Shown in pieces: positions 15,326-23,048 of a DNA stretch of 64,000 nt (its first letter is position 1; the number at the start of each line of letters is the position of its first letter). Under the pieces are notes generated by a model that saw only the letters and a program-made list of their open reading frames with translations, did no database searches and was not told the DNA's origin. The stretch lies in the NCBI RefSeq assembly GCF_000818195.1, contig NZ_JTHL01000001.1:8876512-8940511 (forward strand), read 5' to 3'. The position numbers and the translations under genes are program-made. This stretch comes from Streptomyces sp. 150FB (GTDB lineage Bacteria; Actinomycetota; Actinomycetes; Streptomycetales; Streptomycetaceae).

Positions 15326-16122
15326 GCGTCTCAGTGGTGGGGATCGGATACGGCGCGGACGTGACGGGCGAGGTCAGAGACGTCCTGGCCCGGGCGGACG
15401 TGGTCATCGGCCACGAGTCCTTCATCGCGGCCGTCCGCCATCTCGTCCGGGCCGGAGCCGAGTGCTTCGACGTACAGGCGATGGCGACAGCGACGGAGGA
15501 CATCTTCGCCGTCCGCGCCAGAGCCGCGGTCGAACGGGACCTCAAGGGCGCCCATGTGGTGATCGTCTCCGGAGGCGACCCGGGACTGCTGGGCATGGCG
15601 GGCCCGTTCCTGCGCGGCCTGTACGCGCGGGCGCGCGAGGACCGGCCGGTCGAGGACGTGCGGATCCTTCCGGGACTGTCCGCGTGGCAGTACGCCTCGG
15701 CGCGGTTGGGCGCCCCCTTCAACGGCGGCGTGTGCGTGCTCTCGCTGTGCCTCTACAGCCACACGGAGACGAAGATCCTGCGGCAGATCAAGGGCGTCGC
15801 GGCGTCGGGGCTGGGCCTCGTCGCCTACATGCTCCGGCACAACGGCGAGATGAAGCCGGAACGGTATCCGACGCCCGAGCCCGCGGTGGATCTGGCCCGG
15901 CGCCGATTCGTGACACTGCGCGACGAACTGCTGAGGCACCGGGATCCGCGGACGCCCGCCTTCCTGGTCCGCGGGCTCGGCGAGGAGCGGGACGGGAAAC
16001 CTGAGCGTGCCCCGCTCGCCGAGTGCCTGGGGCTTTGGGAGCGGTCCGACGCGGTCTCCGTGTTCTGCGTCCCCGGGGACGACTACGAAGAGGGTGGCGA
16101 CTTCATCTGGAACGTGACGTGA
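15322..16122 (+). CDS. Precorrin-3B C17-methyltransferase-like (CobJ-type) tetrapyrrole methylase family protein
   Basis: This 266-aa protein has the fold signature of SAM-dependent tetrapyrrole methylases: VSVVGIGYGADVT at the start, a P-loop-like DVVIGHESFI, VVIVSGGDPGLLGMAG (the CobJ-type motif) near residue 80, and EDVRILPGLSAWQYASARLG. In cobalamin synthesis such proteins C-methylate precorrins, but no other cobalamin gene is present. The central segment LYSHTETKILRQIK differs from the usual CobJ wording. The ATG overlaps the preceding stop and its own stop overlaps the next start. It probably methylates a pathway intermediate; the target is unknown. Confidence 0.82.
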   Translation: MSVSVVGIGYGADVTGEVRDVLARADVVIGHESFIAAVRHLVRAGAECFDVQAMATATEDIFAVRARAAVERDLKGAHVVIVSGGDPGLLGMAGPFLRGLYARAREDRPVEDVRILPGLSAWQYASARLGAPFNGGVCVLSLCLYSHTETKILRQIKGVAASGLGLVAYMLRHNGEMKPERYPTPEPAVDLARRRFVTLRDELLRHRDPRTPAFLVRGLGEERDGKPERAPLAECLGLWERSDAVSVFCVPGDDYEEGGDFIWNVT

Positions 16123-17231
16123 GGAGTGAACCGGCGGTACCGGCGGCGGAGTTGTCGGTCGAGAGCCTGGAGTGCATCAGGTGCGCCCGGCGCGTGCCGG
16201 TGGCGGAGCATCCGTTCGGCTGCCCGAGCTGCGCGGCCCAGGGGCAGAACTCCAACCTCTTCTGCCGTTATGCCCCGGGGACGGATCAGGAGCCGCGCCG
16301 GCGGCTGCCGTACGCGTCCGTTCCCGACCTCGGGCAGGGAGCCACGCGCATGCTGCGACTGCCGTGGCTCGAGGACGTCCTGGTCAAGAACGAGGCGGCG
16401 AACCCCACCGGGTCGCACAAGGACCGCTTCGCCGCGATGACAGCGGCGCACGCGCGAGCCGCAGGCTACGCGTCCGTCGTGGTGGCCTCCTCGGGGAACG
16501 CCGGCATCGCGATGGCGGCCTTCGCCGCGTCGGCCGGCCTGGGGGCTCTGGTGGCCGGGTTCTCCTGGCTGCCCGGGACCGTACGCGACCAGCTCCGGCA
16601 ACTGGGCGCGGAGGTGCGGACGTTCGACACGGACGCCGAGCGGACCGCCTGGGTCCGGCGGATGGCGGAGCGGGAGGACGTGCTGGCGGTGTCCAACATC
16701 GCCGATGTCGTCGTCGGGAGCAACTGCCTCGGCATCGAGGGGTACAAGGAGATCGCCTGGGAGATGGCGGAGCAGGCGGGGGGCGCGATCGACCATGTGG
16801 TGCTGCCTTCGAGCCGGGGGGACCTGGCCTGGGGCGTCCACCTGGGATTCAGCGAGCTGAATCAGATGCACGGCGTCCCCGTTCCCCGGCTCCACCTCGT
16901 CGAGCCGTTCCCCAGACTGGCCGCGGTCCTGTCCGGCACCGCGATCACCTCGCGTTTCACCGCGGACCACGGGGAGCTTCACTCGATCGCCGGGGACAGC
17001 ACCACCGTGCAGGCCCACGCCGCGGTGACACGCAGCGCGGGCAGCGCCGTCGTGGTGCCGTCCGCCACGGCGAGAGCGTGGTTCGAGCGGGCGGGCCGCC
17101 ACGGGCACACCTGGGAGATCAGCAGTTGCGCCGCTCTGGCCGCGTACGCCGATCTCCGCGGGAGGAAAGTGATCACGGTCGACGAACGCACCGTACTGGT
17201 CGCGACCTCGCATCTGTTCAAGAACCTGTGA
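16119..17231 (+). CDS. Threonine-synthase-like PLP enzyme
   Basis: This 370-aa fold-type-II PLP enzyme has an N-terminal zinc-ribbon-like segment (CIRCARRVP...FGCPSCAAQG). The classical PLP motif NPTGSHKDRFAAM supplies the catalytic Lys, and ASSGNAGIAMAAFA is the substrate loop. Threonine synthase acts on O-phosphohomoserine; relatives in biosynthetic clusters do gamma- or beta-replacements on other phosphorylated amino acids. It is the second PLP replacement enzyme in this operon and the third in the window. I chose the GTG at 16119 because it overlaps the previous stop (GTGA) and the Cys motif starts ~18 residues later. Confidence 0.85.
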   Translation: MRSEPAVPAAELSVESLECIRCARRVPVAEHPFGCPSCAAQGQNSNLFCRYAPGTDQEPRRRLPYASVPDLGQGATRMLRLPWLEDVLVKNEAANPTGSHKDRFAAMTAAHARAAGYASVVVASSGNAGIAMAAFAASAGLGALVAGFSWLPGTVRDQLRQLGAEVRTFDTDAERTAWVRRMAEREDVLAVSNIADVVVGSNCLGIEGYKEIAWEMAEQAGGAIDHVVLPSSRGDLAWGVHLGFSELNQMHGVPVPRLHLVEPFPRLAAVLSGTAITSRFTADHGELHSIAGDSTTVQAHAAVTRSAGSAVVVPSATARAWFERAGRHGHTWEISSCAALAAYADLRGRKVITVDERTVLVATSHLFKNL

Positions 17232-17271
17232 CTTCCACGGATCGACCAACTCGGCAGAGAAGGAGAGCTCG

Positions 17272-17919
17272 ATGAAGACCGCCAGCCTCTGGGGGGCTCC
17301 GCCCACCCGCTTCTACACGTTCCTGCAGCGTCTGGAGCAGAGGACCACCGGCACACCCACACTGGCCGTGCTGGGGTGCGCCGACGGGAAGTTCGTTCTG
17401 CCCGCGGCCCGGCGGGGCATCAAGGTCTGGGCCATCGACATCGACGAGGTGACACTCTTCGGCGGCTACAAGGACAACGACGGGGAGCAGACCCGTGTCC
17501 CGGGCCTCGTGTCCCGCCTCAAGACCGAGGGACTTGAGGACCTCGTCGAGGTCAGGCACGGATCCTTCGTCGACATCCACCCCGAGCGGCGGTTCGACGG
17601 TGTCTTCACCAGCGGCGCGCTCCAGTACTCGAACAACACGGGGAACGACCTCGGCGACATGGTCACCCGCCTCGGCGGCCTCGTACGCGAGGGCGGGTTG
17701 TTGTACATCGACTACATGCTCCCCCACGAGGAGAAGTACAAGGGACGCCCCAACTGCCCCGAGGCCGGTTGGTGGAAGGACTACTTCCGGGCCCGGTCCG
17801 AATGGAACGTCGTCTACAACAGGGCCATGCGGCCGACCCTCGACAAGGCGCACCTGGACTACCCGGTCGACCACTACCACCAGTGGGGCCACCTGCTTGC
17901 CGAGCGCCACACCTCCTGA
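17272..17919 (+). CDS. Class I SAM-dependent methyltransferase, small-molecule type
   Basis: This 215-aa protein has motif I as LAVLGCADGKFVLPAARRGI, then the acidic WAIDID at the end of strand 2, RHGSFVDIH before strand 4 and FDGVFTSGALQYSNN. The last part has IDYMLPHEEKYKGRP. The single-domain Rossmann layout suits a small substrate. AAGGAGA lies 9 bases before the ATG. It begins the downstream half of the operon, 40 bases after the threonine-synthase-like gene and next to the N-oxygenase, HAM1 and LOG genes. Methylation of the base or N-oxide made by those enzymes is a plausible inference. Confidence 0.8.
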   Translation: MKTASLWGAPPTRFYTFLQRLEQRTTGTPTLAVLGCADGKFVLPAARRGIKVWAIDIDEVTLFGGYKDNDGEQTRVPGLVSRLKTEGLEDLVEVRHGSFVDIHPERRFDGVFTSGALQYSNNTGNDLGDMVTRLGGLVREGGLLYIDYMLPHEEKYKGRPNCPEAGWWKDYFRARSEWNVVYNRAMRPTLDKAHLDYPVDHYHQWGHLLAERHTS

Positions 17920-18014
17920 GCATCCCGTACGACCCCTTCGACGGAGCGAGCAGGTCAACCGGAGCACCAAGCCAACGGAGCGAGCAAGATGACAACGGGG
18001 AGCGGTCTGCCAAC

Positions 18015-18716
18015 ATGGTCATCAAGTCAGTTACGTCCACACCGGGCCCATGTACCACCGAGACGGCTGACGCCGCCGCGCTGCACGCCGTTCGCGAGGT
18101 GGTCCTGCGGAGCAACTGCCCGTTCGCGATCAGCGCCCACACGGTCGCGGCCCGTCCCAGACGGGAGGGGGAACCGCTGCGCGACTACTTCGCGCGCTCG
18201 ATGGATGATGTGATCGCCTTCTCCGAACGAGCCGGTAAGGACAGCCTCGACGTTCTTGTCTACCGGATGCCGGCGGCGGAGTTCGGCCAAGACCTGACGG
18301 CCCTCGGCCGGCTCGCTCGCACCATGGTCCACACGCTCATGAGCGCGGATCCACGCGCCCCGCGCCCCCTGGACCGACCGGCGGTACTGCGACCGGACTG
18401 GCGGCTCTCCTTCGCCGGGGTCGACTACTTCATGCCGGTGTTCGCGCCCCTGTACCCCGCTGAGCACAGCCGGCACACCTTCGGAGTGCGGGACCAGGTC
18501 TTCCTGTTCCTCCAACCGAACGAGTCGTTCCACCGCAGACTCGGTCGCCGACCCCGCCAGGTGCGGCAGGCCATCCGGCACCGATTCGAGGCCGCCGGCC
18601 AGCCGTACGACAGCGGCGTGCTGGAGGCGCACAAGTTCGTCCTCCCGATGAATTCCGGGGAGCCTCCCATTCCGTGGTACGACATGGCTGAACAGTCCAC
18701 GCCCGCAAGGAAATAG
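18015..18716 (+). CDS. YqcI/YcgG family protein, putative haem-dependent N-oxygenase
   Basis: This 233-aa protein fits the YqcI/YcgG group. NCPFAISAHTVAARP lies near the N-terminus, DSLDVLVYRMPAAEFG in the middle, and LSFAGVDYFMPVFAPLYP, with HSRHTFG and VFLFLQPNESFHRR, in the conserved late region. Members of this group known from other natural-product pathways hydroxylate or oxidise nitrogen atoms, for example on arginine or aminoimidazole, with a haem cofactor. I assign the family by these segments, not by a search. The ATG at 18015 is the only in-frame start near the conserved region. HAM1 follows after six bases. Its substrate is probably a nitrogen of the free base or guanidine made in this pathway. 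Confidence 0.68.
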   Translation: MVIKSVTSTPGPCTTETADAAALHAVREVVLRSNCPFAISAHTVAARPRREGEPLRDYFARSMDDVIAFSERAGKDSLDVLVYRMPAAEFGQDLTALGRLARTMVHTLMSADPRAPRPLDRPAVLRPDWRLSFAGVDYFMPVFAPLYPAEHSRHTFGVRDQVFLFLQPNESFHRRLGRRPRQVRQAIRHRFEAAGQPYDSGVLEAHKFVLPMNSGEPPIPWYDMAEQSTPARK

Positions 18717-18722
18717 CCACTC

Positions 18723-19268
18723 ATGGTCAAGGTGTATGTCGCCAGTCGAAACCCCATCAAACTTGAGGAGTGCCTCCAAGTCTTTCCGGACGCCGTGCCG
18801 TTCGACATCGAGTTGACCGAGATCCAGTCGCCGGACCCGGAAGTGGTGGTGCGGCACAAGCTGGATCAGGTGGTCGGCGCGGGGCTTGACGCCCCTGTCC
18901 TCGTGGAGGACACCGGGCTGGCCGTGCTCCATTGGGAGCGCCTGCCCGGAGCGCTGATCAAGTGGTTCGTGGAGGAGTTCAGCCTCGACCGTCTCTCGGA
19001 GGTACTGCGCGCCGAGGGGCCCGACTCGGCGGTCGCCACCAGCGCGGTCGGCGTCGCCTTCCGCGGCGAGACGCGGGTCTGGTGCGGCCGGACCGAAGGA
19101 CGTATCGTCCCCGCGCGCGGGGACCTCGGTGGCTGGACACCCATCTTCGAAGTCGCGGGCACCGGCAGGACGCTCGGCGAGATGAGCTTCGAGGAGCGTA
19201 TGCGGCACACCATGCGGGCCGAGCCGCTCCGTCTCGCCCAGGCGTGGCTCGACACGGTGGGCCACTGA
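18723..19268 (+). CDS. HAM1/RdgB-type nucleoside triphosphate pyrophosphatase
   Basis: This 181-aa protein has the HAM1/Maf-like fold signature. VYVASRNPIKLEECLQV is the N-terminal Asn/Lys phosphate-binding segment, VLVEDTGLAVLHWERLPG holds the catalytic Asp region and GALIKWFVEEFSL follows. GRIVPARGDLGGWTPIF replaces the usual GFGYDPIF. The reference activity is NTP to NMP plus pyrophosphate on non-canonical purines. Beside a LOG-type gene it would give a nucleoside monophosphate that LOG then splits. The changed GWTPIF stretch may reflect a changed substrate. AAGGAAA lies upstream of the ATG. Confidence 0.85.
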   Translation: MVKVYVASRNPIKLEECLQVFPDAVPFDIELTEIQSPDPEVVVRHKLDQVVGAGLDAPVLVEDTGLAVLHWERLPGALIKWFVEEFSLDRLSEVLRAEGPDSAVATSAVGVAFRGETRVWCGRTEGRIVPARGDLGGWTPIFEVAGTGRTLGEMSFEERMRHTMRAEPLRLAQAWLDTVGH

Positions 19269-19291
19269 CCGAGAACCCGCCCCTGTCCCGA

Positions 19292-19333
19292 GCACCGCAC
19301 CGTTCGCACCGCACCGTTCGCACCGCACAGTTC
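19292..19333. repeat. Three tandem copies of a 14-bp unit
   Basis: The unit GCACCGCACCGTTC occurs twice exactly and a third time with one change (A for C), in the 95-base gap between the HAM1-type and LOG-type genes. It could be a regulator-binding array or slippage. Most other gaps in this operon are much shorter. Confidence 0.8.
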
Positions 19334-19363
19334 GCCATGAGTATCGAAAGGTAGCCCTCAGCG

Positions 19364-19948
19364 ATGAAGATCTGCGTCTTCCTTTCCGCGACCAACACGG
19401 AAGAGTTCTACGCGGCACCCGTCCGGGAACTGGCCAGACTCATCGTCGAGGGCGGACACAGCCTCGTGTGGGGAGGGTCCGAAGCGGGGCTCATGAAGGT
19501 GCTCGCGGACACGGTCCAGGACGCCGGCGGCAGCCTGATCGGCGTCTCCGTCGAGTCACTGCGCTGGATCCTCAGGGACAAGCTCCGCGAGGGTGACGAA
19601 ATGAACGTCACGGAAGACCTGGCGGCACGCAAGGCACTGCTGCTCGAACGGTCGGATGCCTTCATCATCATGCCGGGCGGCACCGGGACCCTCGACGAGT
19701 GGACCGATGTCCTGGAACTCCGGCGCCATCGGACGCACGACAAACCGATAGTCGTGGTCAACTTCGACGGGTTCTACGACGGCCTCCATCTTCTGCTGGG
19801 CAGGATGGAGCGATCCGGGTTCCTCGACCATCCCTCCTCCACGGTCGTCGAGTTCGCCCCTGACCCGGCGACGGCCATGGGGATCGTCGAGGCCGCCCGG
19901 GGGACGGCGCCGGACGGCCAGGGGGACAAGCAGGGGGCTCTGGGGTGA
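19364..19948 (+). CDS. LOG-type nucleoside 5'-monophosphate phosphoribohydrolase
   Basis: This 194-aa protein is from the LOG (Lonely Guy, once annotated lysine decarboxylase) family. It shows KICVFLSATNTEEFY, LVWGGSEAGLMKVLAD (phosphate binding) and MPGGTGTLDEWTDVLE, the PGGxGTxxE catalytic signature. LOG enzymes cut a nucleoside monophosphate into free base and ribose 5-phosphate. Next to the HAM1-type gene it makes a two-step route from a nucleoside triphosphate to a free base. The gene lies after a 95-base gap holding tandem repeats, and its stop overlaps the transporter's GTG start. Confidence 0.88.
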   Translation: MKICVFLSATNTEEFYAAPVRELARLIVEGGHSLVWGGSEAGLMKVLADTVQDAGGSLIGVSVESLRWILRDKLREGDEMNVTEDLAARKALLLERSDAFIIMPGGTGTLDEWTDVLELRRHRTHDKPIVVVNFDGFYDGLHLLLGRMERSGFLDHPSSTVVEFAPDPATAMGIVEAARGTAPDGQGDKQGALG

Positions 19949-21222
19949 GACTCCTCAGACGGCGGCCGGACAGCGGCTCGGCGGCCGTCCGCATCCTCAT
20001 CCTGAACGCCCTCGTCGGCAACTTCGGGACCGGGCTGTTCCTGGCCGGGTACGTCATCTACTTCACCCGGGTCGTCGGACTGACGGCCTGGGAGGTGACC
20101 GGCGGGATGTCCGCCGCCGGTGTGGCCGGGCTGGTCGCTTCCGTACCGATCGCCGCACTCGCCGACCGGTACGGGCACCGCCGGTCCCTCATCGCGCTGC
20201 ACCTGCTGCGCGCCGGCGCCTACATCGCCTACGCGTGGGTCGGGAACTTTCCGGAGTTCGTGGCCGTCGCGTGCCTCATCACCCTTTGCGACAAGGCCAG
20301 TCAGTCCCTGAGCCAGGCCCTCACGGGGACCCTCACAGGCGAGAAGGAACGCACAAGGGCGCTGGCCAAGGTGCGCGTGACGCAGAACATCGGCATGTCA
20401 CTCGGATCCTTCACGGCGGCGGCCGTCCTCGAAATCGACCTCACCGCGGGCTTCCGCGTCCTGACCGTCCTCAACGGGCTCTCGTTCGTCTTCACCGCCA
20501 CTCAGCTGTGGAGGCTCCGGCGGCTCACCGGACCGGCGCCCGAGCCCGTACGGCACACCGCCCCGCCCGAGTCGTCCTTCCATGTCGGCAAGTGGCGCCA
20601 GCTCGGACTCAGCGGTGTGAACGGTGTGCTCTCGATGCACAGCACCCTTCTCTTCACGGCCATACCCCTGTGGATCTCCGCACAGAAGGACGTGTCACCG
20701 TCCCTGGTCAGCCTCGTCATCGCGATCAACACCATCCTCACCGCCGCGGGCCAGGTGTGGTGGACCCGGTTCTCCCGCACTCCCAGAGCCGCCGCCACGG
20801 CGGCGATGGCGGCCGGGCTCGCCCTGGCGGCCTGCAGTGTGGCCATGTCGCTCACCGGCGCCCTCGGCCCGCTCGGTTTCGCCTCGCTGACGTGCGCGGC
20901 AGCCGTACTGCTGACCGTGGCCGAGAACCTGCACGTCGCGGCCGCCTGGGAGATATCGTTCGCGCTGTCCCCGGAGAACGCCCGAGGCGCCTATCTGGCG
21001 GTCTTCGGGCTCGGTCAGTCGGCGCGTGACATAGGGGGCCCGCCTCTTGCCGCCGCCGCCCTCACCGGGCTCGGCGCCCCAGGCTGGGTGCTCCTGGGCG
21101 CGGTCTTCACGCTGGGTGGCGGCGGGTTCCGGCACCTCGCGCTGCGGCTGCTGAACCTCACCGCCGGCCCTGAGCAGGCCCGGAGCCCGGGCCCCACCGT
21201 AACCCCGAGATCCACGGAGTAG
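19945..21222 (+). CDS. MFS transporter, probable product exporter
   Basis: This 425-aa major facilitator protein has about 10-12 hydrophobic helices. The loop motif DRYGHRRSLIALHLLR after helix 2-3 matches motif A, and a cytoplasmic loop rich in Arg and Pro lies between the halves (residues ~190-210). Early helices read ILNALVGNFGTGLFLAGYVIYF. The GTG start overlaps the LOG stop, and the last ATP-grasp gene starts 5 bases after this gene ends. It therefore belongs to the same operon and probably exports the final product or gives self-protection. Confidence 0.85.
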   Translation: MRLLRRRPDSGSAAVRILILNALVGNFGTGLFLAGYVIYFTRVVGLTAWEVTGGMSAAGVAGLVASVPIAALADRYGHRRSLIALHLLRAGAYIAYAWVGNFPEFVAVACLITLCDKASQSLSQALTGTLTGEKERTRALAKVRVTQNIGMSLGSFTAAAVLEIDLTAGFRVLTVLNGLSFVFTATQLWRLRRLTGPAPEPVRHTAPPESSFHVGKWRQLGLSGVNGVLSMHSTLLFTAIPLWISAQKDVSPSLVSLVIAINTILTAAGQVWWTRFSRTPRAAATAAMAAGLALAACSVAMSLTGALGPLGFASLTCAAAVLLTVAENLHVAAAWEISFALSPENARGAYLAVFGLGQSARDIGGPPLAAAALTGLGAPGWVLLGAVFTLGGGGFRHLALRLLNLTAGPEQARSPGPTVTPRSTE

Positions 21223-21226
21223 AACC

Positions 21227-22459
21227 GTGCACATGCTCATCCTCGGCGGCGGGGGAGAACTCCACCCGCGCGCCCGCGCGATCCGGCCGGATCTGCGGAC
21301 GAGTGTCGTCTGCCAGCAGCAGACGGTTCCTTACCTCCAGCAGCCCGACAGGATTCAGCGCCTCGTCGTCCTCCCGGCGGGCGCCTCCACCGCCGAATGG
21401 CTCGCAGCCGCGCGGTACATCGATCAGATCGACCCGGTGGACCGGATGGTGAACTACACGGAGTACGACACCGACAAGACCGCCGCCATCTCCGAGGACC
21501 TCGGTCTGCCGGCGCCTTCCCGGGACACCTACCGGTATGTGTCGGACAAGTGCGCGATGCGGGCCCGTCTCGCCGCGGCCGGAATCGACGACACCCCGGC
21601 GGCACTGGTCTCCACGGAGTCCGAGGTCCGCCGTTTCGCGGAATCCGCCGGCTACCCGCTGATCTGCAAGCCCGTCAGCGGTGTCGGCAGTCGAGGCGTC
21701 TCCCTCATCCGCTCGTGCGATGACATACCCACCGCCCTGCGAGGCGGAGCGGAAGCCGCCCACACGCTCGACGTCACGGCACTGATGGTCGAACGCTTCC
21801 ACGAAGGACAGGAGTTCAGCGTGGAGGCGTTCAGCGACCGCGGTCGGCACCTTGTCGCCTGTGTCACGGAAAAACACATCGAACCGACCCGCTTCGTCGA
21901 ACTCGGCCACGTTCTGCCCGCCCCCTTGCCCACGGGCTCTCAGGACCTCGTCGAAAAGACCGTCACCGACATGCTGTCCGCGCTCGGCGTCGAGAACGGT
22001 GTCACCCACACCGAAGTCATCCTGACCGACGGCGTGGTCAGGATCGTCGAAACCCATCTGCGGCCGGCCGGGGACAAAATACCGAAGATGCTGGCCCACG
22101 TGTCGCGGATCGACCTCGTGGACGCCCTCGCCCGGCAGAGTCTCGGCCTTGAGGCGTTCGAGGACGTACTCGCGGCGCGACGCCGATTCGGGAGCGGACC
22201 CGCCACGTACGCGGCGATCTGGTACGCGTCGTCCGACGCCGGCGGACGCGTGGACGCGGTGGACGGTGTCGAAGAGGCGCGCGGCATGGACGGTGTGGTC
22301 GAGGTCTCCGTGGACGTACGGGCCGGCGACCGGCTGTCGCCGCTGACGATGTCGAGGGACCGGCCCGCCCATGCCTGGGCTGTCGGTGACGCCCCCGAAG
22401 AGGCGCTCCAGCGGGCTCGAGCGGCCGTCGGCGTCCTGCGCTTCCACGTGTCCGCGTGA
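21227..22459 (+). CDS. ATP-grasp ligase (third of three)
   Basis: This 410-aa ATP-grasp protein begins MLILGGGGELHPRA. It carries LICKPVSGVGSRGVSLI (ATP loop), MVERFHEGQEFSVEAFS and VRIVETHLRPAGDKI (metal site). It is most like the ligase at 14135 in wording, especially EFSVEAFS, GVTHTEV and ETH(V/L)R. It is the last gene of the rightward operon. Three ligases in one operon suggest a product with up to three ATP-dependent amide or ester bonds made without an NRPS. The order of action and the substrates are unknown. Confidence 0.88.
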   Translation: MHMLILGGGGELHPRARAIRPDLRTSVVCQQQTVPYLQQPDRIQRLVVLPAGASTAEWLAAARYIDQIDPVDRMVNYTEYDTDKTAAISEDLGLPAPSRDTYRYVSDKCAMRARLAAAGIDDTPAALVSTESEVRRFAESAGYPLICKPVSGVGSRGVSLIRSCDDIPTALRGGAEAAHTLDVTALMVERFHEGQEFSVEAFSDRGRHLVACVTEKHIEPTRFVELGHVLPAPLPTGSQDLVEKTVTDMLSALGVENGVTHTEVILTDGVVRIVETHLRPAGDKIPKMLAHVSRIDLVDALARQSLGLEAFEDVLAARRRFGSGPATYAAIWYASSDAGGRVDAVDGVEEARGMDGVVEVSVDVRAGDRLSPLTMSRDRPAHAWAVGDAPEEALQRARAAVGVLRFHVSA

Positions 22460-22487
22460 GCGGCGCGGTCGGCCACGCGAGCGGCAC

Positions 22488-22518
22488 TTGACCTGGAGCG
22501 CGCTCCAGGAGCGATGCT
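22488..22518 (+). promoter_or_regulatory. MerR-type promoter with 18-bp palindromic operator
   Basis: TTGACC and GATGCT stand 19 bp apart, the long spacer typical of MerR-controlled promoters. The spacer holds the perfect palindrome CCTGGAGCGCGCTCCAGG at 22492-22509. It lies just before the MerR-like gene. The possible ATG at 22514 overlaps the -10 element, so this promoter and that start cannot both be used in the usual way. Confidence 0.7.
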
Positions 22519-22961
22519 GGAACCCACGAACGAGCTGATCGTCCCGGAGGCCCCGGGGCGAGGTACCGGACGAGGGGCTGGACATCGGAGAGGCCGCTGC
22601 GGCCTGCGGGCTGAGCATCGACACGCTGCGCTACTACGAGCGAGAAGGGCTGACGCTGTCCCGGACGCCGCGCAACGCGTCCGGACAGCGCCGCTACGGC
22701 ATGAGTGACATCCGCTGGCTGGCCGCTCTGGTCATGCTGCGCGGCACGGGCATACAGATCGGCCAGATCAAGCGCTACACCGAGCTGGCCCGTCATCCCG
22801 GCACCGAGGGCGAGCGCATGCGGATGCTGGAGCAGCACCGCGAGCGCGTGATCGCGCGTATGGAGCAGACCCGTGTCCACCTGACGGCTATCGATCGCAA
22901 GATCGCCGCCTACCGGGAGAAACGAGAAGCTCATCGCCAGCGCGCTCGGGCACAGCCGTGA
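22514..22961 (+). pseudogene. MerR family regulator, frameshifted at the 5' end and fused at the 3' end
   Basis: The DNA-binding helix-turn-helix and wing are clear: LDIGEAAAACGLSIDTLRYY, GQRRYGMSDIRWLAALVMLR, then a coiled dimerisation helix. The helix-turn-helix frame has no ATG or GTG after the last upstream stop. A frame starting at ATG 22514 (MLEPTNELIVPEAPG) would join it if one base were removed near 22555. At the 3' end the dimerisation helix runs out of its family pattern after AAYREK, exactly where aldo/keto reductase sequence begins in another frame. The gene thus looks broken at both ends. Confidence 0.72.
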
Positions 22962-23048
22962 CGAGGTCGTCCTCGCCACCAAGTTCGCCACCGAGTTCGA
23001 CGACGACGGCACTCCGCACGGGGTGAACGGCGGCTCCGCCTACGTGCG
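22921..23048 (+). pseudogene. Aldo/keto reductase internal fragment
   Basis: One plus frame reads NEKLIASALGHSRDEVVLA, then TKFATEFDDDGTPHGVNG and SAYVR, the central part of an aldo/keto reductase. There is no start and no catalytic C-terminal part. It begins inside the 3' end of the MerR frame and ends where integrase sequence starts. MerR regulators of this kind often sit next to aldo/keto reductase genes, so a deletion has probably joined them. Confidence 0.65.

Noticed and set aside
19364..19948. Annotation as lysine decarboxylase
   Set aside because: The PGGTGTLDE signature is that of LOG-type phosphoribohydrolases; the lysine decarboxylase name is a historical misannotation.
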